Part shown: positions 16,931-26,627 of the stretch, one piece after another
Position numbering within the stretch: the first letter of the stretch is position 1
Layout of the letters: each line of letters opens with the position of its first letter
NCBI RefSeq assembly: GCF_002115755.1
Contig: NZ_JFKA01000016.1
Coordinates: 1-64,000 of the forward strand
Origin: Thalassospira mesophila
Lineage (GTDB): Bacteria; Pseudomonadota; Alphaproteobacteria; Rhodospirillales; Thalassospiraceae
Direction of reading: 5' to 3'
Length of the DNA stretch: 64,000 nt
Position numbers and translations under genes: made by a program
Notes under the pieces: model-generated
Seen by the model: only the letters and a program-made list of their open reading frames with translations
Told to the model about the DNA's origin: nothing
The model's database searches: none

Positions 16931-17285
16931 GGTGGCAGTTCCCTGATTGGCGTGGTGGCGCCTTGTGATTATTATTGGATGAATTGTTGATATTTCGGCC
17001 AGTTCCGGGTTGCCCGCAGGCAATTGCCTGTTATATTTGACCCGCAACAAACGGGAAAGCATCAATGCACGGCATGGCCGACAAAAAATTGATGACAATA
17101 GAAATGCCTGCGCGCCAAAATGGCGATGCAGCGTTTTTTGCTGCCCCGAAAGTCGCTTTTTTAAAAGAGCGAACTTGACCCCATCCCAAAATTCGTTTTC
17201 TTGTGCAGACTTCCCGTTATAACAGCGGGTATAAGGTGTGCGCCTTGATTATTTCGCCCGCATAATAAGCAGAGTTGAGCAGAAC
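16931..17285. other. intergenic region between the divergent MFS gene and thrS
   Basis: The 355 bases must hold both promoters. I see no supportable small gene, riboswitch or strong dyad. The in-frame upward extensions of both flanking reading frames lack family sequence. Confidence 0.5.
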
Positions 17286-19217
17286 ATGATTGCCCTTACG
17301 CTTCCGGACGGCGCCGTACGTGAATTTGACGGTCCTGTTTCGGGTTTCGATGTTGCAAAAAGCATCAGCAGTTCCCTGGCAAAGAAATCCTTTGCCATTA
17401 TCGTTAACGGTGAAGTCCGCGACCTTGGCCGCGTGATCGATACTGATGCAACCATCGAGATCGTCACCAAGGGGCATGATGAAGTTTTGCCGCTGATCCG
17501 TCATGACTGCGCCCATGTGATGGCCGAAGCCGTGCAGGAACTTTATCCTGACACGCAGGTCACGATCGGGCCGTCGATTGAAAACGGTTTCTATTACGAC
17601 TTTGCCCGCAAAACGCCCTTCACGCCCGATGATCTGGTCAAGATCGAAAAGCGGATGAAGGAAATTGTCGATCGTAATGAAAAGATCGAACGCGAAGTTT
17701 GGGATCGTAACGACGCTATCAAGTTTTTCCTTGATAAAGGCGAAGATTACAAAGCCGAAATCATTCGCGATTTGCCGGAAACCGAAACCATCACCTGCTA
17801 TCGCCAGGGCAATTTCATTGACCTGTGCCGGGGGCCGCACGCGCCGTCAACCGGCAAAATCGGCAAAGCATTTAAACTGATGAAACTTGCCGGTGCCTAT
17901 TGGCGCGGTAATTCAGACAATGAAATGCTGCAACGCATTTACGGCACCTGCTGGGAAACGCAGGAACAGCTTGATGCCTATCTTCACATGCTTGAAGAAG
18001 CCGAAAAGCGCGACCATCGCCGCCTTGGCCGCGAAATGGACCTGTTCCATATGCAGGAAGAAGCCCAAGGGTCGGTTTTCTGGCATGACAAGGGCTGGAA
18101 ACTGTATCGCAAGGTGGAAAACTACATTCGCGGACGCCTTGATAATGCCGGGTATCAGGAAGTGCGCACGCCGCAGCTGGTAGACCGGGTATTATGGGAA
18201 AAATCGGGTCACTGGGAAAAGTTTCGTGAAAACATGTTCACGACGGCCCCCGATAGCGACGAAAAGGTTCTGGCCCTTAAACCCATGAATTGCCCCTGCC
18301 ATGTGCAGATTTTCCGCATGGGCAGCAAGTCTTACCGCGATCTGCCGTTGCGCATGGCTGAATTTGGCTGTTGTCACCGCAACGAACCTTCGGGCGGGTT
18401 GCACGGCATTATGCGGGTCCGCCAGTTCATTCAGGATGACGCGCATATTTTCTGCACCGAAGACCAGATCGTTTCTGAAACCAAGATTTTCTGCGACCTT
18501 CTGAAATCGGTTTACAAGGATTTCGGCTTTACCGATATCGTTGTCAAATTCTCGGACCGCCCGGAAGTGCGTGCCGGATCAGACGAAATCTGGGACAAGG
18601 CGGAAAATGCGCTGCGCGAAGCATCGGAAGAAGCGGGCCTGAAACTGGAAATCAATCCCGGTGAAGGGGCATTTTATGGCCCGAAACTGGAATTTGTTTT
18701 GCGCGATGCCATTGGCCGTGACTGGCAGTGTGGCACGCTTCAGGCCGACTTTGTTTTGCCCGAACGCCTTGATGCCTCCTACATGGGTGAAGACGGCGAA
18801 AAATACCGTCCTGTCATGTTGCACCGGGCCATTCTGGGGTCGCTCGAACGCTTTATCGGCATCCTGATTGAAAACTATGCTGGTCGCCTGCCGCTGTGGC
18901 TGTCACCGGTTCATGCGGTTATTTGCACCATTACCAATGAAGCAGATGATTACGCACATGAAGTTAAAAAAGCCCTTGCAGCCAAGGGATTGACTGTTGA
19001 TCTTGATCTTCGCAATGAAAAGATCAGCTATAAGGTTCGCGAACATAGCCACGCCAAAATCCCGCTGATTTTAGCCCTTGGTAAACGCGAAGCCGAAGAA
19101 AAAACCGCCTCGGTCCGTCGTCTTGGTTTCCAACACCAAAAAACGGTGCCAATTGATGAACTGGTTGAAAACATGGTGCGTGAAATTCAGGACCGTGTGA
19201 TCGAAGCTGATTTTTAA
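17286..19217 (+). CDS. thrS: threonyl-tRNA synthetase, 643 aa
   Basis: Complete class II synthetase charging tRNA-Thr. It has an N-terminal TGS domain (1-62), an editing domain ([12 protein letters not shown] with the H-x3-H-type site and the [10 protein letters not shown] block), the catalytic domain (zinc Cys in [12 protein letters not shown], motif 2 [18 protein letters not shown], motif 3 region [13 protein letters not shown]) and an anticodon-binding domain (about 540-643). The length matches the E. coli enzyme (642 aa). The ATG at 17286 with GAGCA upstream matches the family start; an in-frame start at 17238 adds unrelated residues. It is followed by a terminator; infC and rpmI, frequent neighbours of thrS elsewhere, are absent. 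Confidence 0.97.
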   Translation: MIALTLPDGAVREFDGPVSGFDVAKSISSSLAKKSFAIIVNGEVRDLGRVIDTDATIEIVTKGHDEVLPLIRHDCAHVMAEAVQELYPDTQVTIGPSIENGFYYDFARKTPFTPDDLVKIEKRMKEIVDRNEKIEREVWDRNDAIKFFLDKGEDYKAEIIRDLPETETITCYRQGNFIDLCRGPHAPSTGKIGKAFKLMKLAGAYWRGNSDNEMLQRIYGTCWETQEQLDAYLHMLEEAEKRDHRRLGREMDLFHMQEEAQGSVFWHDKGWKLYRKVENYIRGRLDNAGYQEVRTPQLVDRVLWEKSGHWEKFRENMFTTAPDSDEKVLALKPMNCPCHVQIFRMGSKSYRDLPLRMAEFGCCHRNEPSGGLHGIMRVRQFIQDDAHIFCTEDQIVSETKIFCDLLKSVYKDFGFTDIVVKFSDRPEVRAGSDEIWDKAENALREASEEAGLKLEINPGEGAFYGPKLEFVLRDAIGRDWQCGTLQADFVLPERLDASYMGEDGEKYRPVMLHRAILGSLERFIGILIENYAGRLPLWLSPVHAVICTITNEADDYAHEVKKALAAKGLTVDLDLRNEKISYKVREHSHAKIPLILALGKREAEEKTASVRRLGFQHQKTVPIDELVENMVREIQDRVIEADF

Positions 19218-19249
19218 GGCCATTGCCAGATCATTAGAAAAGTGAAGAC

Positions 19250-19280
19250 AGGCTCGCCATCATCCGGCGGGCCTTTCTTT
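19250..19280 (+). terminator. rho-independent terminator of thrS
   Basis: A 9-bp stem (19250-19258, AGGCTCGCC, with 19266-19274, GGCGGGCCT, one G-T pair) is followed by TTTCTTTTG. Confidence 0.85.
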
Positions 19281-19427
19281 TGTTCTGCCTTCACTGTATT
19301 CTCACATACACGTTACATCTGGTGTACGAGCTGTGACACACCGGTTGCAGGACAACGGCTATATTGGATACGGAAGTTGCCTTTCGCCCCCTTGTAAGCC
19401 CTCCCCCTTTTAAAAAACGAGCTCCCG

Positions 19428-19892
19428 ATGAACAGTCAGTCACTTGCCAAACTTGCAAAAATCACTGCCATTGCCGGTGCCATTTGCCTCTACAGCAATG
19501 CCGGTTTTGCCGCCGGCTTTTTCAGCAGTTCAAACGACGATGCCGCGACCGATTTGCCCGCCGTGGTCGAACTTATTGATGCCGGTAAATATTCCGATGC
19601 CATCGACAGTCTGCAAAAAATGAAAAAAGCCGATCCCGAAAACGCTGATGTTTTGAATTATCTGGCCTATAGCCAACGCAAGTCGGGTGACTTGAAAGCG
19701 GCTGAAAGCAACTATGACAAAGCCTTGAAAATCAATCCCGACCATCCCGGTGCGCTGGAATATCAGGGTGAGCTTTACATTCAAACTGGCCGGGTTGAAC
19801 TGGCAAAGCAAAATCTGGCCCATCTCAAAGATGTATGCGGCACAGATTGCGAACAATATGAAGATTTGAATAAAGCCCTTGCCGGAATGTGA
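19428..19892 (+). CDS. periplasmic TPR-repeat protein, 154 aa
   Basis: A signal peptide (residues 1-28, ending NAGFAAG) precedes about two tetratricopeptide units: DAGKYSDAIDSLQKMKKADPENADVLNYLAYSQRK, and then SGDLKAAESNYDKALKINPDHPGALEY with the following helix (described by position: residues 52-86 and 87-121). TPR modules mediate protein-protein contacts, so this is likely a small periplasmic adaptor; its partner is unknown. Two Cys near the C-terminus (VCGTDC) could form a disulphide in the periplasm. It is monocistronic, with hairpins on both sides. Confidence 0.82.
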   Translation: MNSQSLAKLAKITAIAGAICLYSNAGFAAGFFSSSNDDAATDLPAVVELIDAGKYSDAIDSLQKMKKADPENADVLNYLAYSQRKSGDLKAAESNYDKALKINPDHPGALEYQGELYIQTGRVELAKQNLAHLKDVCGTDCEQYEDLNKALAGM

Positions 19893-19932
19893 TTTCGTGC
19901 CGATATAACATTAGCAACAGAACAGCCTTGTC

Positions 19933-19964
19933 ACCCTTCCGCAACCACCGGATTGCGGAAGGGT
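19933..19964 (+). terminator. terminator-like hairpin
   Basis: A perfect 12-bp stem (19933-19944, ACCCTTCCGCAA, with 19953-19964, TTGCGGAAGGGT) follows the TPR gene. The T-run after it is weak. Confidence 0.7.
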
Positions 19965-20118
19965 TGCTTTGCCAAATAGGTCGATCATGGGCCGAACAAA
20001 TGACAACAATCCCGAATTGTTGTAAATTCAGCCTTGTATATATACATTGGTATAGATATACTTTTACTTAAGGACGGGTCATTTTAGGATCTGTTTCTAT
20101 TTGAATTAGTGAGTATCG

Positions 20119-20505
20119 ATGTCTGGTAGCCCGCTGCGTAAAACATATACTGTTATGGTTACCCGAACGACTGGCGTTCAGATGGAACTGGAAACAGCCA
20201 CCGAATATGCCGCCGCAATCGCAGCAGCCAAAAATGCCTTGGCAAACAGCAATAATGTCGAGGCACGCGTGGTGGAAAACAAATACGACGATACAACACG
20301 CCGCGAGAAAAAGCAGGTTATTAAAATCCTGAACCAAAGCAACCTTGCTTCTTCGGCAGGCGGCGCGCGTGCATCGGGAAGCGGGCAAACGGTCATTCCA
20401 CCCGAAGTTGTCTCACGAACAACGCGGGCAGTCGTTAATATTTGTCTGGCGGTTACTGTCCTGATTTTACTGGGCGGTGTCGCCTTTCAGCTTATTAACA
20501 GATAG
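20119..20505 (+). CDS. hypothetical tail-anchored-like membrane protein, 128 aa
   Basis: I do not recognise a family. The N-terminal half (about 8-75) is a small soluble domain with a beta-strand pattern (KTYTVMVTRTTG, VQMELETATEYAAAIAAAKNAL, VEARVVENKYDD). A basic Ser/Gly/Ala-rich linker follows, then one C-terminal hydrophobic helix (about 105-125, AVVNICLAVTVLILLGGVAF). This is a tail-anchored layout with the soluble domain probably in the cytoplasm. The ribosome site is weak (GTGAG). The upstream 150 bases are AT-rich and promoter-like. Confidence 0.72.
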   Translation: MSGSPLRKTYTVMVTRTTGVQMELETATEYAAAIAAAKNALANSNNVEARVVENKYDDTTRREKKQVIKILNQSNLASSAGGARASGSGQTVIPPEVVSRTTRAVVNICLAVTVLILLGGVAFQLINR

Positions 20506-20614
20506 TCACATTTCCACGCCTGATCCTGCAACTCAACCTTGACAGTTCCCCTCTCTACGACATGATATACGCTGGGAAAAGATTTAAACAACAATCCAGC
20601 AAATGTGGGGAATC

Positions 20615-22045
20615 ATGGCGAAATTCAGCTTTTCATTGAGGAACGCAACCTTTCGCCCTGCGATGCGTGCGGCACTGATAACCCTGCCCGCCCTGGCCCT
20701 TTTGTCGGGCTGCGCAACAGACAAACAAACCACCCCGCTCGCCCAGCCTGAAGCCACGGTCAACATCCCCGAAAGTCCTGATCAGCCCACAGCCTTTGCA
20801 AATTTCAGTACGGATCAGCAAATGGCGGCCTGCGCGCTGTTTATTGACCCAGCAACCAAAGTCCCCGGTCATGCGACAAACACGGCGATCACGCCATCGG
20901 CCACCAACATTGCCATTGGGCCCGACCCGGAAACCGACCTTCGGCGGGCCGTGGAACTGGAACTGGCAGGCCATCCGGCGCAGGCCCGCAAGCTTTATTT
21001 GTGGTTAACGGCGGCAAACCCCGGCAGCACCTTCACCATGCCGTGCGGCAATGGAATTAATCTTTCCAGTAAAATTTCGCGCCTTGCCCAGCAACGGCTG
21101 GCAGCGATCGACAATTTAAACCCCGACCTTGCCCAGTCCCGCGAAATTGACGAGAAAGTTGAGCTGGCAAAGGTTGCCCCGGGGCCGACCTTGCCCAACC
21201 CGCCCAAGGTTAAACGCAATACCGACTTTTACCTGACGGCAGGACCGGTTGATGTCGCACCGGAAGATGCCACCCCGCCCGGCCCGGCCTTTGCCATTGA
21301 AGTCAGCCCGAACACAGAAGCCCTGGCGCGGGTAACACCGCCCAAACAGCCCGTCAGCCTTGATCGTGAAAAAGCGGTAGATATTACCGCCGTCACCACG
21401 ACACGACCGGTCGATATGGACACGGATACAGATATCATCGAATTAACCGGGGGCATTGGTGCGGCCAGTGTGCGCAATTCGGCCTTGCAAACCACCAGCA
21501 CCCCGACCGAAGAGGGTGATCTGCAATCGATGCCGCCTGCCCCCCACAAAAGCAATAGCGGCTCGAACGACGACACCGCATCTGTCGCAATCAATGCCGA
21601 AAAACAAACCGCAAAAATAGCCCAAAAGGCCCGTATGGCAACGGCGGATGCGCAGGCCCCGACCAAGACGCGCCCCGTGCCAGTGGAACAACCCTTATCG
21701 ACCACTATGGTGCAAACAGGTAACCGTCAGGGGCCGCCAATGACAGCGGCACCCGCTTCGGGGAATCCCGGTGTTCAACCCTATTACGCCCTGCAACTGG
21801 CGGCCTATCGCAGCCGGGAAATGGCCGAAACAAGCTGGATCAAAATCCGGAAAAAATCAAACGGCCTGCTTGATGGTATTGCCCACGAGGTGCGCCCCTT
21901 TGCAATCAAGGATAACGGGCTTTATTTTCGTCTGTTGACCGGGCACTTTGATGAAAAGGCAATCGCCAACAAGGTTTGCGCCGGTTTCAAGGAAAACCAC
22001 CTTGACTGCATTGTCCGTCATGTTGATCCCGCTGTGGATAAATAA
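20615..22045 (+). CDS. SPOR-domain lipoprotein, 476 aa
   Basis: The N-terminus is a lipoprotein signal with lipobox LLSGC (Cys about residue 34 from this start). The middle is a long Pro/Thr-rich, probably disordered region. The C-terminus (about 388-470, YYALQLAAYRSREMAETSW and LYFRLLTGHFDEKAIANKVC) is a SPOR domain, which binds denuded peptidoglycan glycans at division sites. A role in envelope maintenance or division is therefore likely. The ATG at 20615 is preferred over 20603 because TGGGGAA lies just upstream of it. A terminator follows. Confidence 0.83.
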   Translation: MAKFSFSLRNATFRPAMRAALITLPALALLSGCATDKQTTPLAQPEATVNIPESPDQPTAFANFSTDQQMAACALFIDPATKVPGHATNTAITPSATNIAIGPDPETDLRRAVELELAGHPAQARKLYLWLTAANPGSTFTMPCGNGINLSSKISRLAQQRLAAIDNLNPDLAQSREIDEKVELAKVAPGPTLPNPPKVKRNTDFYLTAGPVDVAPEDATPPGPAFAIEVSPNTEALARVTPPKQPVSLDREKAVDITAVTTTRPVDMDTDTDIIELTGGIGAASVRNSALQTTSTPTEEGDLQSMPPAPHKSNSGSNDDTASVAINAEKQTAKIAQKARMATADAQAPTKTRPVPVEQPLSTTMVQTGNRQGPPMTAAPASGNPGVQPYYALQLAAYRSREMAETSWIKIRKKSNGLLDGIAHEVRPFAIKDNGLYFRLLTGHFDEKAIANKVCAGFKENHLDCIVRHVDPAVDK

Positions 22046-22090
22046 ACGACCATAATCAATACCTGCACTATGTGCAGACACACCAAAACC

Positions 22091-22130
22091 TGGCCCTGCC
22101 GATTGTGAAAATTGGCGGGGCCAGCTTTTT
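22091..22130 (+). terminator. rho-independent terminator
   Basis: A GC-rich stem (from TGGCCCTGCC, 22091-22100, to GGCGGGGCCA, 22113-22122) is followed by GCTTTTT. It lies between convergent genes. Confidence 0.82.
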
Positions 22131-22148
22131 AAGTGGCGCGAAGCAGAA

Positions 22149-22469
22149 TTATAAAAGCAGTGATCGGGTATTTTTTTGTCGCATACGACGGATAATCGGC
22201 CCGGGATCGGTTTTGCGCAAATAGATTGAAATCCATCGTGGTGTGAGGCGTAACGCCCTTTCCAGATATTGGCTGCGCTGTAAAAATTTCCATCTGCCAT
22301 GCTGTATAAGCCGCCGGGCCCGTTTGGACCCACTGGCCAGCATCGGGATGGCGATGGCAATAAAAACCATGCCGAAAAACGGGGGCGGCAAGGGCAAGAA
22401 CACCACACCGATCAGCAGCGAGACAAGGCCCCCGCCAACCAACCAGAACGACCGTAAAAACCGCATCAT
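22149..22469 (-). CDS. small two-helix membrane protein (PGPGW-like), 106 aa
   Basis: Two hydrophobic helices close to the N-terminus (about 8-45, separated by the PLPPPFFG turn) are followed by a basic, helical C-terminal tail. The layout resembles short putative membrane proteins of the PGPGW type; the function is unknown. Another reading frame across the same bases (22129-22557) lacks membrane pattern and is taken as a shadow. The ribosome site is weak (GAAAG), and the start is 22469 or 22466 (adjacent ATG codons). Confidence 0.65.
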   Translation of the reverse strand: MMRFLRSFWLVGGGLVSLLIGVVFLPLPPPFFGMVFIAIAIPMLASGSKRARRLIQHGRWKFLQRSQYLERALRLTPRWISIYLRKTDPGPIIRRMRQKNTRSLLL

Positions 22470-22681
22470 TGTGTCTTTCAGGGATGTGCAACCAGGCGGA
22501 CAACCGATCCTTCATCGTTGAAAAAGACGATGGCAGCAACCTGCGCCGTGGCGGCATTATGTCGCCTTGATCGCCGCGATTAAAAAGAAACTATCAAGAC
22601 AATTTGATGGATCACTGATTGCAACAGTTCAAAACATAGCTACATTGCGGGTAACAATTTTTATCAATCTTGCAGGTTGCC

Positions 22682-23326
22682 ATGTTTACTTCTGTTCCCC
22701 CTGAGAAAAGCCGCCTTCCTGACCGTGCAAACGCCCTGCCGGGCCGGGCCGAAGCATTGCCGGTTCCCGATATTCACGCGGTTAACGGCAACCCGCTAAA
22801 GGCCCCGTTCCCGGAACATCTCGAAACCGCAATATTTGGTATGGGATGTTTTTGGGGTGCTGAACGTTTGTTCTGGCAGCATCCTGGCATTTACAGCACG
22901 GCGGCTGGTTATGCCGGTGGTCTCACGCCAAACCCGACCTATCGCGAAGTTTGCAGCGGCATGACCGGCCACGCAGAAGTTGTTCTGGTGGTGTTTGATC
23001 CGGCAATTGTCTCGTATGAAAACCTGCTTAAACTGTTTTGGGAAAGCCATAATCCGACCCAGGGCATGCGCCAGGGCAATGATATTGGCACCCAGTATCG
23101 CTCGGTGATTTATACCACATCGGAAAGTCAGCAAGAGGCAGCCCTTCTTTCTCGCGACGACTATCTCGCCGCCTTAAAAGATGCCGGAATGGCCGCGATC
23201 ACCACCGAAATCGATACCGCACCGACCTTTTATTATGCCGAAGATTTCCACCAGCAATATCTTTATAAAAACCCCGATGGATATTGCGGACTGGGCGGCA
23301 CCGGCGTTACCTGTCCTGGACGTTAA
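22682..23326 (+). CDS. msrA: peptide methionine (S)-S-oxide reductase MsrA, 214 aa
   Basis: MsrA repairs oxidised methionine (S-epimer). The catalytic Cys lies in [12 protein letters not shown], with [34 protein letters not shown] (residues about 121-144) and the C-terminal resolving-Cys region [15 protein letters not shown]. The layout is close to the long E. coli enzyme (212 aa), including its N-terminal extension. The ATG at 22682 with AGGTTG upstream is preferred over a TTG at 22670. No signal peptide is seen, so it is cytoplasmic. Confidence 0.95.
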   Translation: MFTSVPPEKSRLPDRANALPGRAEALPVPDIHAVNGNPLKAPFPEHLETAIFGMGCFWGAERLFWQHPGIYSTAAGYAGGLTPNPTYREVCSGMTGHAEVVLVVFDPAIVSYENLLKLFWESHNPTQGMRQGNDIGTQYRSVIYTTSESQQEAALLSRDDYLAALKDAGMAAITTEIDTAPTFYYAEDFHQQYLYKNPDGYCGLGGTGVTCPGR

Positions 23327-23357
23327 ACCCGGCCCTTTTGTCACATAAACCGGCCAA

Positions 23358-23383
23358 ACGGCCCGCCAGAACCAGCGGGCCGT
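23358..23383. terminator. bidirectional hairpin terminator
   Basis: A perfect 9-bp stem (23358-23366, ACGGCCCGC, with 23375-23383, GCGGGCCGT) sits between the convergent msrA and IclR genes. Confidence 0.75.
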
Positions 23384-23417
23384 CTTCACATCAAAAGGCT
23401 GAAATCAGGCGACAGTT

Positions 23418-24179
23418 TCAAACCGGCTTACCGCCATATTCGCGGCTTAAATCAGCACAAACACGGCGAACCAGGGCGCCGAACACGGCAATTCGTTCCT
23501 GGGGAATACGCGCCGCCGGCCCCGACAACGAAAGTGCCGCGATCGGAATACCACTTTCATCGCGAACAACCCCGGCAACGCAGCGCAAACCAACCGCGTG
23601 CTCTTCATCATCAAGAACCCAGCCTTGCTTGCGCGCCCCATCAAGGTCGAGCTTCAAACTTTTCGCTGTTGTGCGGGTATGTTCTGTCATCTGGGGTAAG
23701 CCATGTTGCGCGATAACAGCGTCAACATCCTTGGCGGGCAAAAAGGCCAATAAAGCCTTCCCCACCCCGGAGCAATGCATCAGCGCGCGGCGCCCCGGTG
23801 TGACCAGCGCACGCATCATTTTGCGGCATTCCACCTGCGAGAGAAAAATCACCTCGCCACCATCGGCCACTGCCAGATTAACCGTTTCCCCGCTTTCTTC
23901 CATCAGGGCGCGCATATAAGGCCGGGCAATCTGGTTTAGATTACGATTTTTGGTAAAGGAATTACCGACACTGAATGCCTGCACCCCGATTGACCACAGG
24001 GTTCGTTCCCCGTCAAAGGTGACATAGCGCTCGTGCTGCATCGTTGTTAACAAACGATGGGCCGTCGACGGGGGCAATTTCACACGCTGGGATATTTCGG
24101 TCAGGGTCATGCCGTCATCGCTGTCGGCAAGGGTGTTTAGAATACTAAGCGCCCGCACCAGCGACTGAACCTGCTGCAT
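23418..24179 (-). CDS. IclR-family transcriptional regulator, 253 aa
   Basis: The N-terminal winged helix-turn-helix (about 5-65, GMTLTEISQRVKLPPSTAHR) and the C-terminal IclR effector domain (about 80-245, with the typical GVGKALLAFLP and LDDEEHAVGLRCVAGVV blocks) are both complete. IclR regulators usually control a carbon-catabolic operon and sense its metabolite. No such operon adjoins here: the upstream gene on the same strand is an unknown membrane protein. The start at 24179 is fixed by GGGAGG eight bases before the ATG; a longer frame to 24233 is rejected. Confidence 0.88.
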   Translation of the reverse strand: MQQVQSLVRALSILNTLADSDDGMTLTEISQRVKLPPSTAHRLLTTMQHERYVTFDGERTLWSIGVQAFSVGNSFTKNRNLNQIARPYMRALMEESGETVNLAVADGGEVIFLSQVECRKMMRALVTPGRRALMHCSGVGKALLAFLPAKDVDAVIAQHGLPQMTEHTRTTAKSLKLDLDGARKQGWVLDDEEHAVGLRCVAGVVRDESGIPIAALSLSGPAARIPQERIAVFGALVRRVCADLSREYGGKPV

Positions 24180-24263
24180 TTTGGTGTTCCTCCCGAACTG
24201 TCTGTGCGTTCTTGTATCTGGCCACACCAGCAAAACAACACATTCGGGAAATCTGTATATTTA

Positions 24264-25079
24264 TCAGCCGCCCGCGCGCGCAATTGCCTTGCTGCGCCAC
24301 CAAACGACGCTGGAATAACCCGCAAGATAAAGCGTTGCTGCCGCAAAAGCGAGAAGCGTTCCCACCCCGACCCCAAATAACGGGTAGGTATAGCTGACGG
24401 AAACAATATAAATCAGCAATGCGCCCATGCCGCGCGGAAAATTGCGAATAACGGTGTGAACCGGCCCGATGCCATAAGAACAATGCAAAATCAGAATCAT
24501 CGGAAACAAGGTTACCGGAAAACCGGCAAACAGGCCGGACCAGCGCGGCCCGATAACAGCGGCTGCCCCGCTGATGGCAACCACGATCAGGGCGGCGGTC
24601 GCTGCCCGCACAGCAACAATTTTACGGGTTATTCGCAAGCGCTGGGAAATGCCAACATTCTCGATCGAGCGAAACAGAAAAATCGCCACAACCATGGCAA
24701 CAATCAAGGCCAGACTGGCACTTAACACTGTAAAGCTGACCATCTGGCTAAGCCACGAGACGAACACAAACACCAAAAAAGATGCCAATGAGGATAGCGG
24801 CACTTGAATGACAAGCGCTTGGCGGCACAGCAACCGGGACACAACATAGTATGCATATAAAAATGCCAGCGTCGCAATCAGTCCCGGCAAGGCATAAACC
24901 GCACTTTCACCGGCAAAATGAACGCCCTGCTCTATCGCAATGAAAAACAGCAAAATTGCCGTTCCCAACGGATAACCCGACAAAACCCCGGCAACACGCG
25001 GCCCGGCCCGTTCTGCCAGCATCGACAGCCCCAACACGACAATAATTGAAACCGCCAGTTTGGCAAAAAACAGCCCCAT
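24264..25079 (-). CDS. membrane protein with internal duplication, about 10 helices, 271 aa
   Basis: The protein consists almost entirely of hydrophobic helices. Its two halves each carry a similar signature: GPRVAGVLSGYPLGTAILLF in the N-terminal half and GPRWSGLFAGFPVTLFPMIL in the C-terminal half. This indicates a duplicated five-helix unit of the kind found in small transporters. I cannot assign a family or substrate. The start at 25079 is chosen for the GCAGGTGGG ribosome site; an in-frame extension to 25106 is possible. It lies 84 bases upstream of the IclR gene on the same strand and may be co-transcribed with it. Confidence 0.75.
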   Translation of the reverse strand: MGLFFAKLAVSIIVVLGLSMLAERAGPRVAGVLSGYPLGTAILLFFIAIEQGVHFAGESAVYALPGLIATLAFLYAYYVVSRLLCRQALVIQVPLSSLASFLVFVFVSWLSQMVSFTVLSASLALIVAMVVAIFLFRSIENVGISQRLRITRKIVAVRAATAALIVVAISGAAAVIGPRWSGLFAGFPVTLFPMILILHCSYGIGPVHTVIRNFPRGMGALLIYIVSVSYTYPLFGVGVGTLLAFAAATLYLAGYSSVVWWRSKAIARAGG

Positions 25080-25257
25080 ACCCACCTGCCCGATACGACA
25101 CACCACAACAACAAAACAAATCGTTGTCGAATTGTTGCAATTTTATCAATATCACGCCAGTTCTTTTTTAGAACGACTTGCATATTGCATGACGCTTTAC
25201 CAAGCCTGCCTAACCATTTGAAAAATCCTGGCACAAATTGTTATGTCGAAATGCCGT

Positions 25258-26400
25258 TCAGATATGTAAATCAAAGGCACCTTGGGCAACCGGGCGTCCA
25301 TTGATCATAATTTCAATGCCATGTATGCCCGCATAATACTGTCGGGTGGTGATGGCACGAACCGGGTGTCGACGCGACAGGACAAGCGCCTCGCCTTTTT
25401 TCAAACGTAGCTTTTTCCATTTGAAGACCTTGGGCGACTGCGTGCCGTTGGCTTTGCGATGATGGATCACGTAATCGATCACCAAATCGCGCGCTGATGG
25501 TTCCTGGCTGGTGATTTGCACGGAAAAATCTACAAACCCGCCCAGCGACACCACAGAATTTTCCACCGACAATTCCGATGCCGTCACATTGACCGGCCCA
25601 AAACCCAATGCCGCCAAGGTTGGGCTGTGTCCCTGTTTGATCAGGCTGCGGCACGCATGTTGAATAATGCGCTTGCGCGTGGCGATATCATCTTGCAACC
25701 AGTCCTGCGCAATGCTGGCGACCAGATCAGGATGATCCTTGGAAATATCGTTAAGGTTATTGGCAACAGATCGCCGCACATATTCAGCCCGATCATCACG
25801 CAGTGCGGTTAATAATGGCACCACAGGTGACGGATCGCGCACAAAACCGGGCAGACGCATCCCCCATGGCAACCGCGGGCGTGTTCCCTCCGATACCAGA
25901 CGTCGCACATGCACATTGGGGTCGCTCACCCAGCCCTGCAAAATATCCATGACCTGATCACAATGGTTAATTAAAAACGGCCGAATGGCAAATTCCGCTG
26001 TAAACCGTTGCGTCATCTCATAAAGACAAGCCATTGATATTTCGACATGGTGCTGGCCGTGACGGGCAACATAATCAGCCATCGGCATAATCGCCCACCC
26101 GCGAATGCCCGGCCCGGAGGCACCCTGTTTTTCATCGGTAATATCATTGATACCGCCGTCTAACGCCGGGGCCAAACTTGCTGTCATAATTGCTTCCGCG
26201 TCGGAAAAACTGTTGGGCAGACATAACGACAGGGCATCACAAACCTGATTGCTGCGCTGTTTAAGCTCAAGCCGGTCCAGGTTGTGACAAGCCGCTGCAA
26301 TAAACTTCTCACGCTCAAATTTCGGGTAATGCAGGGCGATATCGTTAGCCATTTGTGCCACCAGACCGGGCGTAAACAGATCTTTCAACGGTGTTCCCAT
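25258..26400 (-). CDS. DNA alkylation repair protein, AlkC-like with Ig-like tail, 380 aa
   Basis: Residues 1-270 are HEAT-like helical repeats of the AlkC/AlkD DNA glycosylase superfamily. They include PNVHVRRLVSEGTRPRLPWG, the family core in which repeats read the DNA backbone, and AEYVRRSVANNLNDISKDHP. Residues about 280-380 form a beta-rich Ig-like domain (VSLGGFVDFSVQITSQ, LVIDYVIHH), which characterises one AlkC subgroup. Family enzymes excise 3-methyladenine and related cationic alkyl bases. AGGGGGC lies seven bases before the ATG. It is monocistronic. Confidence 0.85.
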   Translation of the reverse strand: MGTPLKDLFTPGLVAQMANDIALHYPKFEREKFIAAACHNLDRLELKQRSNQVCDALSLCLPNSFSDAEAIMTASLAPALDGGINDITDEKQGASGPGIRGWAIMPMADYVARHGQHHVEISMACLYEMTQRFTAEFAIRPFLINHCDQVMDILQGWVSDPNVHVRRLVSEGTRPRLPWGMRLPGFVRDPSPVVPLLTALRDDRAEYVRRSVANNLNDISKDHPDLVASIAQDWLQDDIATRKRIIQHACRSLIKQGHSPTLAALGFGPVNVTASELSVENSVVSLGGFVDFSVQITSQEPSARDLVIDYVIHHRKANGTQSPKVFKWKKLRLKKGEALVLSRRHPVRAITTRQYYAGIHGIEIMINGRPVAQGAFDLHI

Positions 26401-26554
26401 GCAGGCCCCCTGGCAATGCGGTGATATGAATGCTGTTCATACCCGCCTTTGCCCGCAATCGCCAATGGCCGATGGCCCGCCTCCTGACACTACCTGACAG
26501 CAGATAGCGGGCGGTACTGCGTTATCTTTGAAAACACAGGGTAATTAAAATAGC

Positions 26555-26596
26555 AAACCCCGGCCCGGCAACGCACAAATGCTTGCCCGGTCGGGG
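26555..26596 (-). terminator. rho-independent terminator of the chemoreceptor gene
   Basis: A long GC-rich stem (AACCCCGGCCCGGCA, 26556-26570, with TGCCCGGTCGGGGTT, 26584-26598 region, one mismatch and one G-T pair) is followed on the minus strand by TTTGCTATTTT. Confidence 0.78.
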
Positions 26597-26627
26597 TTCC
26601 TAAACAATCAGGTTGATAATATTGCGC

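Noticed and set aside
22129-22557. 142-codon minus-strand frame overlapping the small membrane protein
   Set aside because: It lacks a coherent membrane or domain pattern; the 22149-22469 frame has two clean helices.
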